NCBI GenBank assembly: GCA_039720395.1 | Contig: CM077824.1 | Location: forward strand, 19,801,046-19,865,045 | Direction: 5' to 3' | From: Liquidambar formosana | Taxonomy: Eukaryota > Streptophyta > Magnoliopsida > Saxifragales > Altingiaceae | Length of the DNA: 64,000 nt | Shown: positions 47,207 through 59,889 of the stretch, one piece after another | Position numbering within the stretch: the first letter of the stretch is position 1 | Layout: the number at the start of each line of letters is the position of its first letter | Translations under genes and position numbers: made by a program | The notes under the pieces: generated by a model | Seen by the model: the letters and a program-made list of their open reading frames with translations, nothing else | Told to the model about the DNA's origin: nothing | Database searches by the model: none

Positions 47207-47236
47207 TCATGGATGTTGCAAAGCTTGACAAATTTC
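47207..47236 (-). CDS. Probable tiny terminal exon, copy T1
   Basis: TTATTTACAG|GAAATTTG is a good plant acceptor; phase 0 reading gives EICQALQHP then TGA. The paralogue at 58941-58912 gives EIIHALQQP then TGA with the same acceptor. Both sit 3' of LRR-type material on the same strand, so they may be the last coding exon of these receptors. Short and unproven. Confidence 0.35.
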   Translation of the reverse strand, partial: EICQALQHP

Positions 47237-47699
47237 CTGTAAATAATGAAGAACATCAACATTTGAAACAGAAACAGTGGTATCTACCATCATTTTTATT
47301 TAGATAAAGAAATAATCAACAAGTGAAATGAAAATTTGGACACAATTACTTCGACATGAATAAGGGTACTCCTTTTAAGAAAGGAAAAAAAAAAAAAATT
47401 AAACTTCTTCCCTCTCAAATCCCTTTCAAACACTGCGAGTTTGCAACCCAAATTTGTGTCAATGGTTAAATCAAAATTTAGGTTTTTACATGTTATCATG
47501 TTAACTTAGTTTCTATGCCTTTGTTACAGAGGTGCACAAATGGTTTTAGCATTATTGCAAGTTCACATGATTACAATCATGAACAAATTAATCAATCTAG
47601 TTAAATAAGACGTAAACCCTAAAATGAAGATCTTTTCCTTTTTCCCCTCTTTCATTAACTCTCTGGATATCAGAAATTTTGAAACACTCATTTGAGGGT

Positions 47700-48662
47700 A
47701 GCAAAAGTGCACAGCTTATTTCACACATTGGTTTCGGGAGTTATGGATGAATCTCTTTTAAGGGAGTCTACGATGGGAATAGGGATTTCCTAATAAATTA
47801 TCTAAATTTGGATGCTTATATGACATCTGGGCAAGTACATTGGTCTTACATGGACTTTCATTCTTGGAAATCTGACATCTTTAGACATATTAAAGACAGA
47901 TTCAATCATGGAATCCCGCCTTCTCTCTTGGGGGGAGAACCAGTCTTATTAAGTCTGTTCTCAGCTCTCTTCCTAACTACAGAATGTCCACCTTTAAACT
48001 TCCAACTTCTCTTTGCCATGGATAGTATAATGAATCGCTTTTGGTGGGGATATGATCAAGGGACTAGGAAAGTTCACTTTGTGAACTGGGACATACACTA
48101 TTTGCAACTCTAAACATCATGGGGGTCTGGGTTTTAGACTTTTGTCTCATGTTAAACAAGCCTTGATTGCCAAACAATATAGGAGACTACTGAACAATCT
48201 TGACTGCTCAAGTCCTCATTTCTAAGTACTGAATAAGCGGCAACACTCATTTGGTCAAAAAGAAGGGCAATACATCCTGGATTTGGCATTCTAAAGGGGA
48301 AAGAGCTTATAGACGCGGGTCTCTGGTGTTTAGTTGGGACAGGCCAGAACATTGACATATGGGACGAGATATGGGTTGCTTCTCTCAGGCACCAAGACAA
48401 ATCAATAGCAATTTTCTGGTCTGCATCAACCTCAATCAACCTCCACTGCTCGTCAGATCACTAAAGTAAGTGACCTCAGGAACACTATGTATGGATGGGA
48501 ACTGGGACTCTTCCCTCATTAATCAAATGGTTCTTGAAGAGGTCTCTATGGTAATCCATAACAGTTCCTTTCTCTTAAAGGACTTGAAGATACACTGGTG
48601 TGGAATAAAACCAATAATGGTGCTAACTCGGTTAAGTCTGGTTACAACACATGTAGATATAT
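47700..48662 (+). pseudogene. Degenerate LINE reverse transcriptase, C-terminal part
   Basis: Translations in shifting plus-strand frames match the C-terminal region of plant non-LTR retrotransposon polyproteins. Seen are MDSIMNRFWWG, then GGLGFR and KQALIAKQ about 60 residues on, a W-rich stretch, and near 48595 VWNKTNNG...SVKSGYNTC (start of the zinc-binding zf-RVT region). It has several stops and frameshifts. It lies between the 49385-48887 exon relic and terminal exon T1, in antisense to them. Confidence 0.7.
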
Positions 48663-48886
48663 ATGATCAGTAATTTGACATCATTCAGTTAGAATGTATG
48701 ACACATATAGATATGATTGGTAATTGTCATCATTCAATTAGCTAGAATGTAAATTGATAGACTCAACATCGGACCACTTAGATTATATGATGGACCCCCT
48801 TCTATGGAAGAGATGCAGTATACTGCTTGGCAATGAGAATAGAATATCCTATGAGAATTTATGGAGCATTAGAAAATAATGAATAC

Positions 48887-49385
48887 CTTTTTTTGAAATA
48901 GGAGTTCAATGGTTCTATTGAGGCTGCCCTCCCATAGCTCTTCATCGTCTTTTACCTTTATTGTATTGAGCTTTGGTGTGCTTATGGATCCAGAAGTGAA
49001 CATCTGCATTTTAGGACACTCCTCCAAAAATCAATCTTCTCAACAATGGAAATTCAAAATTATAATTTCCTGAGCAAAAAATCCTGAGGTCAGACAGATT
49101 ACGTAGCTCCACTTCTTCTAATTGAACGAGCGATATATCTCCTCCTCCAACAAGCCCTTCAACTTCAAAAATCTCTTTCATCAAACCGCATTCTTTGACA
49201 AAGAGTTTTTGCAAATTCTTTAGCCTTGGGAGTAAATTAGATGGAGCAACTCTCAACAGTGTGTGACATCCTCTTACTTCGAAGAATTTTAGTTGACAGA
49301 AGGATTCATCTAGAAGTTCTCTGTGGAATATTTCTTGCAAATTTGCTATGTTAATACACAACTTCTCCAAGTTGGTGAATGCAGC
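48887..49385 (-). pseudogene. LRR exon relic A', paralogue of CNL exon 4
   Basis: Acceptor CTACAG|GCTGCATTC and donor AAAAAG|GTATTC are kept. The translation begins AAFTNLEKLC and follows exon 4 (SNLLPRLKNLQKLFVKEC). A +1 frameshift near 49020-49030 (TTGATTTTTGGAGGAGTGTC against TTGAAGTTCGAGGGGTGCC in exon 4) ends the frame after IFGGVS. The original frame resumes with KMQMFTSGSISTPKL. Length 499 against 501 nt. Confidence 0.8.
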
Positions 49386-51430
49386 CTGTAGAATTGATTC
49401 TGTTTTGTTAATGATGAGATTCATATTCTTCATAGGCAAACAAGACAAACTTCAACTTTTCCAGACCCTGGTCATACACCATTCTTAATGTACAGATAAT
49501 CAACCTTCCTACATGTATTTCGACATACATTTTGAAGAATTTTTCTGTCTTTATAATTACAAAAGATCATCAATACTAAAGAAATTTCACCACCTGTTAC
49601 ATTCTTAGTACTCTATAATAAAGCAGTTGTAAGCAATGATGCACACCCCAGATGGGACTGAGAATTGTTTAGAAGCTGGAATAAAAAGGGGGCACACTTG
49701 TACCTATCTATATGCCATTAATCAATCTTTTCTATTTTATTTTAATTCTAATGAACATTTTGACTCCAAGTTTACAGTGAACTTGAGCCCCCTGTGACCA
49801 CATCTCCTCATTTATAAAATAAAATAAAAAACAAAGTGATATCCTATGAAAAGACAAAAAAATAAGGAGAATATAGGAGACGTTTGGATATGTTTATCTT
49901 TGAAAGGGTGGATACCACCGGCCTTGTAACTTAGGTAGTATCGATGGGGTGGATTTGAAATTTGGCTTTGTTCGATGTAAAAAAAGAATGGGTGCAGGAT
50001 TTGGTACCACATCAAAAAAAAAAAAAAAAAAAGAGACAATATTTGAAATGTTTGGATACTTTTACCTTTTAGAGATAGCTGAGATCTGGATACGTTTATG
50101 TTTGGATATGTATATGCATGATTCATTATTGTTAAATCCAAGTAGACCCTAGTGCCATTAACCGGAATTATTTATCTAAAGAAAATGAAAATTGCTAAAG
50201 TTATTGGACAACTTCGCCTACTCCGCTTACCGACTAACATAGCAATGGAAAATTTGAAAGTACTAGTAAAGTTAAGTCTCTTTTATTTTGAACTTAAAGA
50301 ATGATTTTGATATCTACATACATTTGTGATGGATGAATATGGTAAATATTTTCACTATACATAGTAACACTCAAAAGAAACAAAAATGGTCATCTTACAT
50401 AATGAAACCAAATGTTCGGGAAAAAAATAATAATAAAAAAATAAAAACAAAAAAACAAACAAACAAACAAACAAGGCATTGGGACTATAATTTTAATAAT
50501 TTCATTTAAGATATCAACTAGATGAAAAAATTATGATTGCAGAAATTGAATTACGAAATTTTGGTACTTCAAATTTAAAATATTCTTAAAAGCTCATATC
50601 AAATTAAATGACTAAAAAATAATTCATTCATACTTGGAGATTATTCTGAGTAATGTTAACTTCTAGAAGCAGCCATGTGGGTCAGTGATTCATGTGTGTG
50701 TGGTCAGTTTCTTGTGAATCAAATATTCAAATGAGTTTCCTAAATAGGAGTTCAAGGAAAATTAGAAATATCTATGAGAAGGGATGGAACACACATAGGT
50801 TTATGAATTGAATATTTAAGTAAATTTGGAGGAAATGATCAAAAGTATATTTAGAATATGCTCAGAATAATCTCCAACAGCTTCTAATTTGAGTCTACAC
50901 TAGGGCCTCTTAGTCGAGTCAAATATCCAATTTGAAAAGCTAAGAAAAAAAAAATTTAGGGATGGAATAACCCCTAGTTCTATGTAGTCCGATTTCTCTT
51001 GATTAGCTCCTATAAAGCCATGCTTTCTTTAGAAAATCTTGGAGGGTCAGACCATCAGATTAATGGAAGGATTATTACATTAGAGAATATGGATTTGGAG
51101 TAATTGGTGGTTTTAAAAACAATGTATAGTAGCAAATAAGTGGGAGAATTTTGGATTTGGAGAGGGAATTCAAAAGGAATTGATGGTATGATTGGATAAG
51201 AAAAAAAAATAATGGCAGAAATCGCTGAATGTGGCAAAGTGAAGACGAAAGAAAAAGAAAATTACGAAAAGGTTTGCTAGAAAAATTCCGCCAGAAAATT
51301 CAACAATAGTTCTTGTTTGAATTATCAAGGTACAACAAGATCCTAATCTTATGAAAAATCCTAGTAATTTTCTGATATTGATTCAATATTAACAAGTACA
51401 GTTGAGAATATTAAAAATCAAGGTACATAC
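49386..51430 (-). other. Intron-like spacer between relics A' and B'
   Basis: About 51060-51430 matches 1977-2238 (left flank of exon 3). The rest is AT-rich, with a poly(A) at about 50013-50031 and an ACAA/CAAA run at about 50453-50475. Weak direct repeats around GTTTGGATATGT (about 49875 and 50100). No gene. Confidence 0.45.
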
Positions 51431-52177
51431 CCTTTCATCGAAGAGTGGACGTATGGGGATACAAGAGCTGCCCTTCTCAAGTTTTCCTTCAATTTCTTCA
51501 TCATTCATCTGAGGATATCTAGAAGTGAATGACTTCATTCTAGGGCAGGTCACTATCAGTAACACTTTCAGGGATGGCCATTTTAAAATAGAAGACCCTG
51601 CATAAAAACTTGAGAGATTGGGTAGTGTCTGTAGTTTGAGAGTGTGTAGTTGAGGGAACACAATAATCTCTGTAGGATTCAATTCTCCTTCTCTTTATTT
51701 CACAAGTATTGCTTCCATCATCTCACATGAATCAATATCTACTTCTTTACGTTTTGCAAGACCGCTGGCAATGGAAGGTGAGAATATATTTCTTAGATTG
51801 TCACATTTGCAAACATCTAGCGAACTTAAACCCTGAAGACTAATAAGAGACCCATTTGGATCTTGTGTTGACCAGATATCCCTTAATTTGGGTAGTTTCC
51901 ATAACTGCAATTTTGACAACTGAGAAAGGGTCCCAGCAGCAAGCCCTTCAACTTCAAATATTATTTCCATAGAATCACAATTTAGTACATAAACTCCATT
52001 TAAATTCTTTAAATCCTTCATTAAATTGGTTGGAACGACATTCAACAGTTTGTGACATTCACACACTCTCAAGTCTCTTAGTTGACAAAAGGAGTTAACT
52101 AAAAGCTGTGGGTGCCATATCTCTTTCAAGTTATCCAGACCCCATATTCCCAATGTCTGTAAGGTGGGAAAAGTCAC
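51431..52177 (-). pseudogene. LRR exon relic B', paralogue of CNL exon 3
   Basis: Same length as exon 3 (747 nt), same acceptor (GTTGCAG|GTGACT) and donor (CGAAAGG|GTATGT). One in-frame TAA (minus strand, 51697-51695) follows CEMMEAILVK, where exon 3 has VTEREGE. Otherwise open; the 3' part is nearly identical to exon 3 (YPQMNDEE, SSCIPIRPLFDER). A single base change could explain the stop, so this is a recent break or possibly an allele or assembly error. Confidence 0.8.
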
Positions 52178-53080
52178 CTGCAACATTCATTTAATTCCAC
52201 TGCTTTAAAAGATGGTGTCATATATAATTAAAACAAATAAATACACAAGGCATGAAACAAAAAGATCCTTCCTTTTTCATTTTACTAAACAACTAATATA
52301 AAAAATTGGTCACTTTTCCTAGGACTTGGAATAAATTGATTGACCACAATGATAATTGGTATACTTAACAAAGTTTTATAATTTTCTTTTGTTACTACCT
52401 GCAATTACTATGAAATTTCAAAAATTGGACAACTTTCTCAAAATTCCACTTTTGCATAATATAGGATACATCTATATCCAAGAATTTTTAGAGCAGAAAT
52501 AGTAGTTAAGGTTTGCAGAGGATGGATTTATCTCCTTCAATAATTTAACAACAATAAGATTCTTTTTTGGTGAAGACAGTAAAATTATTTTTAGGTGCAT
52601 GACGGCATTATAATTAGTTTTTACAAGAATTTTCAATTTTTAATTTCTATAATTTTTTGGTAGGTTTCTCTTGTTGGATTTGATTCCAAAAGATTGTCAC
52701 AAGACATTGATTCTACTTACATGTTGAGAGAAGCTAGAGAATATACACTTTCATTTCATGTGTTATTCACATGTATACTTATAAGATGGACACTTCTTGG
52801 GTCAAAACCAAAGTGGTTGAGCAGACCCTAATGCAATAATTTGTATTTATATAGTGAAAAAAAATGGAAATTGCTAAGGATATTGGATAGGTTCACCCAT
52901 TCACCCATTCCTCTAATTGGCTAATATGTCGATGACAATTAAGATTCATAAAAAGGTTGAGTATTTTTTGTTTTGAACCTAAAGAATGTTTGTGAAATTC
53001 ATGTTAGCAGGTAGATGAATGTGATAAATATATTTAGCATCCATACTCCATAGCAACACCCAAAAAAAAAAAAAAAATCA

Positions 53081-53114
<34 letters not shown>

Positions 53115-54015
53115 TATAATTATAATAAAAAACTAATAAAGATGTGTCCTTTCAGTGATTGCATTTAAGAGATCAATTGAATGAAAAATTTGGGATTGCT
53201 AGCTCGAAGCTGAAAATTGGAATTTTCAAACTTTCAGGCTAATTATCATACTTTTAGGCTACAATATTCTTAAAAAACTTTGATAGAAAATCAAATTACT
53301 AAAAATAATTCAGTCATGCCCTTGTGGGGTTGGTCAACCGGTTAGGTCCAAATGTGTTCCTTGGAGGTCATCATTTCGACTCCACATAAGTATCACTGCT
53401 TGTGTAGGTATGAGACATTTCACATGGACTGTTAAGCCGTTAAGGAATTAGTTTAGGCTCAAACCTTAGCAGGAGTTAGACTTGGGATATCCTTAATAAA
53501 ATAGCAATAATAATAATAATAATAATAATAATTTAGTTATGCTGATCCACTAGATGCGTATTGGTGAGTGAAGCTATATTTAACGATATGCTCAATGAAT
53601 AGGGGATCGAGATGCGATCATTCCCCCAGCCAGACTTTCCCCTAATATAATGTCCACTTCTAGGCTTCTAGCAGAAGTCAATTGGATCATTAATTCACAT
53701 GTGTATGGCTAGTTCTCAAAAAATCAGATGGTTTTTCCTTTCTAAACCATCCCACCCCTAAAAAATTTTAGGAATCATTAATAACAAATGTTTGCCCGAA
53801 ATTGTGGAAATTGAAAACAATTCTAAACCCAACTCTTATATAAAAACGACGAGTATATTGATAAGTTAGCTAGGTATATATAGTTTCCCTGTTCTAATTA
53901 TTGAGGCAATGACAAGAATTAACCAAATCTTATGGAAAATCGTAGGAACTCACTGATATTGAATCAATAATAATTAACAAATGTACTTGAGAAGGTAAAA
54001 CTCAAGAGTACGTAC
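52178..54015 (-). other. Intron-like spacer between relics B' and C'
   Basis: AT-rich; the first 200 bases match the intron sequence upstream of exon 3. Holds poly(A) and TA runs at about 53061-53118 and a SINE at 53320-53530. No gene. Confidence 0.45.
53320..53530 (+). mobile_element. tRNA-derived SINE with TSD
   Basis: Starts CCTTGTGGGGTTGGTCAACC GGTTAGG (A-box-like). About 35 bases later come CATTTCGACTCC (B-box-like) and an (AAT)n tail. Flanked by ATTCAGTCATGC (53308-53319) and ATTTAGTTATGC (53531-53542), a 12-bp duplication with two mismatches. Non-coding, pol III type. Confidence 0.7.
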
Positions 54016-54790
54016 CCATTCCTCGAAGAACGATCTTATGGGTATACAAGAGTTGCAGTATTCCTCGGGTTTTTCTCCAAATTCTTCATCATTCATTTGA
54101 GGATTTTGCTGGATTGGGTATCTAGAAGCGAACGATTTCATTCTGGGACCGGTCTTTACGAACAACTCTTTCAGGGATGGCCATTTTAAAGTACAAGCCC
54201 CTGTGTAAAAAGTTGTGAGATTTGGTAGTTCATGTAGATGAAGAGTGTGCAGTTGAGGGAACCCAATAATATTCTCTGCGAGAATCGATTCTCCTTCTTT
54301 TTCCTTCACAACTATTGCTTCCATCATCTCACATGAAATAATATATCATTCTTTGAGCCGAACAAGACCTCCGGCGATGGAAGCTGAGAATATATTTCTC
54401 AGATTATCACATTTGTTAACATGTAACGAACTTAAGCTCTAAAGACTAAGAAGGGATTCATTTGGAGCTTTTGTCGACTAGATTTCCCTTAACTTGGGTA
54501 GTTTCTCTAACTTCAATTCTGTCAGCTGAGAAAGGGTCCGTGTCCCAGCTGAAAGCCCTTCAATTTCAAATATTATTTCCACCGAATCACATTCTAGTAC
54601 AGAAACTTTCTCTAAATTCTTTAAACCTTTCAACAGATTGGATGAAACCACATTCAACAGCTTTTGGCATTCACGCACTCTCAAGTCACTTGGTTGACAA
54701 AAAGGAGTCAGCTGGAAGCCGTGGGTATCATATATCTTTCAATTTATCCAAACCCAATATATACAATGTCTGTAAGGTGGAAAAAGTGAC
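54016..54790 (-). pseudogene. LRR exon relic C', paralogue of CNL exon 3
   Basis: Acceptor TTGCAG|GTCACT and donor GAATGG|GTACGT kept. The frame is broken several times: TGA replacing the Trp of DIWH (about 54735), an extra base in the TCCTTTTTGTC run (about 54708), TAG replacing the Trp of REIW (about 54480), and stops near 54440 and 54345. Between them the sequence is clearly homologous (NLLKGLKNLEKVSVLECDSV, PRMKSFASRYP). It is the oldest-looking of the three relics. Confidence 0.8.
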
Positions 54791-56187
54791 CTGCAATGAG
54801 ATTCATTCAATTGCACTCATTTAAAAGATGATGTCATCATATAGCATGAAGGAATGAATACACAAGCTCGGTTTTAATGCACATATATGAAATTAAAAGA
54901 TATGTTCCTTTTGTCAAATTATTCATAATTTCTAATATACAAAATTGGTCATTTTTCACATTGAAACCATATGTAGGCATATATGGTAATGAATCAAAAG
55001 TAGACTCCGAAGAATTTACAACAATGATTGGTACACTTAAAACAAAGATTTATTTATTTTTTCCTACAATTCCTAAGAATTTTCAAAACTCTCAAATGAA
55101 TCAAGCAAGAGAAGTAAAATGACTCCCAGTATTTCCTCCAACAACTCCCAATTTGAGTTTGGTACTATGTGGGGAAACTTAATCGAGCTAAATATTCTCT
55201 TTAGTAAAAGGCATGCTATACCCGGGAAATTCTATGGTACCCAAAAAAAAATTGGGATACCGTACCTTGAATGGTATGATAGCAAATAGTGGCCAAAAAA
55301 ATGAAAGAAAAGAAAAGACTACTTTCCCAAAATTTAACAGTTTCGTAATTCAAGAAATATAACAGTTCTTTTATTTTTATTTATATATTCAATGACTAAA
55401 ATTCGGAAGGAATAATTAAAGCTAACTCTGCGGCAGAGTTGGTGACAAATAAAAAATGGATATTAGAAAGTATGAATAATTTTGCCTTCGACAATTGGGA
55501 CCAATTAGGATTCAAAGGTCAAACAATACACTGGAAAATTTGGGGACAGAAGGGTAATTTGATTCCGGTTAAAGGAGGACCCCTTTGTAAAATTTGTGAA
55601 AAATTATGATGAATTCTTGCTCTCTGGCTTGAATCAAGACCCTAAATTAATTTACAAATTAAGGCTTGGGTTGCTTGCGTAGCATTAAATTTGACATTGA
55701 AAAAAAAAATTCCATTCTTGTGGAATTTGAAATGATGGCTTTCACTAAAGAATTGCATTGTGGATTTGGAATCCAAGGAATTAAAATTATTTCCAGATAA
55801 TCGAAACAGGTCCAAGTCCCATCTATGTATAAATGCAAAATACTTGGATCATATGATTTTATTTTTTTTATTTTTCCTTTAGACTTGGATTATGTGAATT
55901 GAACTACTAGACTATTTTCTAAATTCGGTACCACGTTTATATTAAATAAAAACCTATAAAATGATAAGCCTCAATCTAGTGATTGCTTGCCATTTGTACC
56001 ATATTGTTGTACCTATACATATAATAATTGAGATATGAGAATTGTTCTCACATAGGGCTGCTCTTCTAATCAAAATTTGTATAAAATATTGAGAAAGACA
56101 AAATTTCTTGAATTTTAAGTTTTAAATTTCAAATATGTAAAACCAAAAATTTTCTTTTTCTTGGTTACATACTTGTACAACCATATA
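54791..56187. repeat. Segmental duplicate of the intron 2 region (3.0-4.39 kb)
   Basis: Collinear with about 2986-4385, including GGTACCCAAAAAAAATTGGG, CTCTGCGGCAGAGTTGG and TTGGTTACATAC; only small indels by eye. The match ends at about 56187. No gene. Confidence 0.75.
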
Positions 56188-56925
56188 TGTGAGTGTGGTG
56201 TATGGAGAAAAAAAAATATCATAGAAGAACAGATCCACATACCTTGAAAAGGACAAGGATCAAGGAAGAGTTTTTATTTGGTGTGTATATATATGTTGGT
56301 TCAAATTGGTTTTAAACTCTCTATATTTATTGGTTGCTATATCTAAACTTTGTTTGATAGATTGTTCTTCAAGAAATATGTTGAGCAACAAAGCAAGAAT
56401 GCGTTCTTCTTTTTTCTCTTTCTTTTTTTTGGATAGGAAAAGGATTGAATATAAAAATAATAATAATAATAATAATAATAAAATAGAAAAAAAATTATTA
56501 AGTAAAAATATAATTCAAGTCTGCAAGGAATTGTAATTCTACTCTCCAAGGAATTGGTCCCTTACACAAGTTGGGACCTCTTCCAACCAAGCAACGAATC
56601 ATCAACTTCCCTAGCAGACTATGTCAAACCATGAGCCACTAAATTTCTAGGTTTGCCACAAACTCAAGAAATATATTAAACTTATATTAGATGTTTTTTT
56701 GTTTTGTTTAATGGCTCAACATGAGCATGTCTTATATATTGAATCTTGTGTTTTAATTTGTCCCTCTCATTTACAGCCATCTGGTGAACAACCTCCTCCC
56801 TACCATGTTCACTCTTTCTCACCGTCAAAATACCCAATCGGAAGAATAGACTCAAGCCGCTTTCTTTTAGCCATACTTGGTGAACCACCACTAAGACTCG
56901 GTGACAATCTTTGGATTCTTCGGTT

Positions 56926-56956
<31 letters not shown>

Positions 56957-57954
56957 TTTTTTTATTTCGATGGTGTCGGTTGTATTACGATCCACCTTGT
57001 GAGTCTTCTTTTCACAGTTTCTTTTCAAGACGTTTCTCTAACTTTTTCGTAGTTTTTTTCAATACTCGAAAGTTTTTCATGATGTCATTATTTATAATTT
57101 TCTTTTTTTGGGTTCACACAAAGATTGAAAAGAAAGTGGAGTATTTTTTTTTTTTTTTCACATGAATATCAATAAATTAATTTGGCGAGTTAAGTAGAGA
57201 CTGATTTCTCTTTCTCATTGTTTTGCTTTTTGTTTTTGTTTTTGTTTTTTTTCTTATTTTTTTTAACTCATCTAGTTATTTGGTGATATTGCCATCCACC
57301 ATAAAAAACACAATCTTATTGAGGTAAACTTGTTCATGGCTTTTTTTTTTTTTTTGGTTAATTTTTATTTTTTCTAGACTCAATTGGAACTCTTTCCACT
57401 CTCCATTGTGTTAGCCACGTTTAAATCCATGGTCACAATGCTTGTTGCTAGTCCATACTCCATACCATCATCCTCTGTATAGCCAATTTCTTCAACAAAT
57501 ATAAAAAGTATTTCATGATTGAGAGAGAAAAAAAAAAGGGAAAAAAAAAGAGAAAGAATTGCAAAACAAATTCAGAATCCGTAACATATTTATTCAACCT
57601 ATAATAACACATCAAACCATAGCCCACTCACCTCATCGACATGACGCTTCAAGGGAATCTACGAAGCCTGCAACTCCATCCGCAAAATCATCATTCCCAA
57701 CATCCCATATTTCATTCTCACCAACCTCATCAATCTCCAACGCACTTGTTGCACCATTGCTACAACCCCTCCCTTTGACGTAACCTCTGTTGCTAGGGCG
57801 CGCATGACATTTTTATTATATTTGTTTTAGAATAAGGGGCTTTTATTATATTTGTTCTAGAAGAAGGGTAAAAAGGTCTATATAATTTTGAATAAGGGTA
57901 TTATTGCCAATCAAAAGTTTTTCTAAGATAGAGACTTTTATTGGTAGTATAGAT
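56188..57954. mobile_element. AT-rich stretch ending in a Helitron 5' end (H6)
   Basis: The right end, 57890-57954 (CAATCAAAAGTTTTTCT...TTATTGGTAGTATAGA), matches the Helitron 5' terminus on the minus strand. About 57100-57950 resembles the fragment at 31970-33014. The left end was not found. Also holds an (AAT)n run (about 56454-56479) and a (TTTA)n run (about 56927-56960). The short open frames are low complexity. Confidence 0.4.
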
Positions 57955-57964
57955 TATTAAAGTA

Positions 57965-58600
57965 AGAAAACACAAAAATGATAGAAGAAATAAGTCGATA
58001 AATGCAGAGGAAGCAAAAACGAGGGTCGAAATCTATAAGAAGGAAGGCTAAACATATCATCACATATAGCAAAATTAAGTACTGCAGTAAGAACAGCCCA
58101 AAGCCATTAATTGAAATCCTTGGTGAAGAAGATGCATATTAGCTACTTTATCAGTTACAACATTACCCTTGTGAAAGATGTGAGAACACTAAAATCTCAT
58201 AAGCCTTGGGAAAAACTTACAATTCTGTCATCTGACCTGGAGTGACCAAGCTAGGAGGAATGTAGGCAGGGTTCATTAAGCACTGAATGATGATTGAAAG
58301 AGAGTCACACTCAATCCACAAAGATAACCAACCCTTCTCCCAAGCTTGCCCAATACTGAATATAACAGCCAACAATTTTGCATAGAAATCCCTCTAAATC
58401 CCAACATTGAACCAGAAAATTCCTTTCAATAATTCCCTCCTATTATGGAATACCCCACCAGCAGACCCTTACCGAGGCCATCCGTATTAAGCTTAATCCA
58501 AGAATGCAAAGGGAGATACCAATAAATTGAAGAAATAGTACGAGCCTTCCTAGGAATACCAGCTACACCAATCGAACGCACAACAAGCAAGTCTGAAACA
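57965..58600 (-). pseudogene. Degenerate LINE RNase H domain
   Basis: The minus strand encodes, with stops, SIYWYLPLHSWIKLNTDG (first catalytic Asp), then AKLLAVIFSIGQAWEKGW and WIECDS (acidic residues of the E and D motifs). This is the order of the plant LINE-associated RNase H (RVT_3) domain. The final catalytic region is lost. Opposite in orientation to the insertion at 59295-59889. Confidence 0.65.
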
Positions 58601-59294
58601 CAGCTCTAGTCCAATGGTTTTGAATGTCCATACTCATCAAATATTGAATACACACCAACAAGGCAACAAATCACACATTTGCTATATATATTGGATTTTT
58701 TTTAATAAAGAACTTCGATGTTGTCACACAAACACAGCTGCAAGTGTTCATGCACATATGTGCATCTATATAAAAATAAATACCCTTTCTTCAGGAATGA
58801 TAGAAATTCTTGGCCCTTCACAAGGAATGTTGTTGCTACAACTTACCATGTGCAGATTAGGATGACATCATAGATGTTTAGGAGCTTGGATTTCGTGCTA
58901 TATATGCTTGATCATGGTTGTTGCAAAGCATGAATGATTTCCTGTAAATAACGAAGAACATCAACAATGGAAACAAATATAGGGGTATATCTACCATCAT
59001 TTTTAAATAGATAAGTAATAGTCAGCAAGTTAAACAAAAATTTAGGCACAATTTCTTCGAAACCAGCAAGAGTATTCCTTTTAAGTATTAAAAAAAATAA
59101 AAAACCTTCTTCCCTCTCAAAACATCACAATTTAGTTGTTATCATGTTAGCTTAGTTCTATTCATGTTAAACACATACACTAGGCCTATCTTGCATAGGT
59201 TCACAAACGGTTTTGTGTTATTGTCAGTTCATACTATCACAATCGCACGTGAACAAACTAGGCAACCTAGGATAATACAAACTTTCAACCTACT
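58601..59294. repeat. Duplicate of 46.96-47.64 kb around terminal exon T2
   Basis: Collinear with the T1 region, including CTACCATCATTTTTA and CTTCTTCCCTCTCAAA. Similarity resumes after the LINE insertion at 59890 (GTAAACCCTA), so the left copy is the uninterrupted site. Confidence 0.6.
58912..58941 (-). CDS. Probable tiny terminal exon, copy T2
   Basis: TTATTTACAG|GAAATCATTC acceptor, then EIIHALQQP and TGA in phase 0. Paralogue of 47236-47207. The next exon-like unit upstream on the same strand is the acidic one at 60964-60746, whose phase-0 donor would join it in frame. Confidence 0.35.
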   Translation of the reverse strand, partial: EIIHALQQP

Positions 59295-59889
59295 AGCTTT
59301 ATAAATAGGATGCAAAAGAAGAAGAATAAAAGTACAAAATTTATTCGTTGGACTCCTCTAGATGAAGAGTGGTTTAAATTGAACTTTGATGGTTCAGTTA
59401 AAAATAAAAAAGGAGCAGCTGGTTCTATTATTAGAGATAGTTATGGTAACCTATTATCATGCAATCTGTTTGGTTTGATGATGATACAACAGTGCCTAAA
59501 AAGGAAGCAACTGCACTTCGGAATGGTCTTCTTCTTGCACAAGAAAAAGGAATTAAAAGAATTTATTTAGAAGGGGATGCTAGTATTGTCATCAATAGTA
59601 TTAGTAAGTCACAAAGTTACCCTTGGAAGATTTATAGTATTTTAAATGATTGTATAAAGATTATTTTAGAGTGTAATATGGAAGTTAGAATAAATCATGT
59701 TTATAGAAAAGGAAATCAAGCTGCTAATTTCTTAGCTAATTTAGGTCACAAAATTAAAGGCAATCAGATTTGGGATTCCAATTTCCCAAGAGAAAATTTA
59801 GGTATTCTTTGGGAAGATGCTATCGGTAGATCCAATCCACGTTGGTCTTGACATGTTTTCTTCTACCAAAAAAAAAAAAAAAAAAAAAA
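59295..59889 (+). pseudogene. 5'-truncated LINE insertion with RNase H and poly(A)
   Basis: Encodes an RNase H-like C-terminus of a plant LINE: KLNFDGSV (Asp), KKEATALRNG (Glu), YLEGDAS (Asp), then NHVYRKGNQAANFLANLGH. The last catalytic Asp position appears as Asn (AAN instead of the usual AAD). One frameshift lies near 59455-59465; after it the frame runs to a stop at 59851. A poly(A) tract (about 59868-59889) follows within 20 bases, as expected for target-primed insertion of a 5'-truncated LINE. Confidence 0.78.

Noticed and set aside
47808..48113. 101-codon frame as a host gene
   Set aside because: Its FWWG and KVHFVNWD motifs are those of plant LINE polyproteins, and the frame is broken on both sides.
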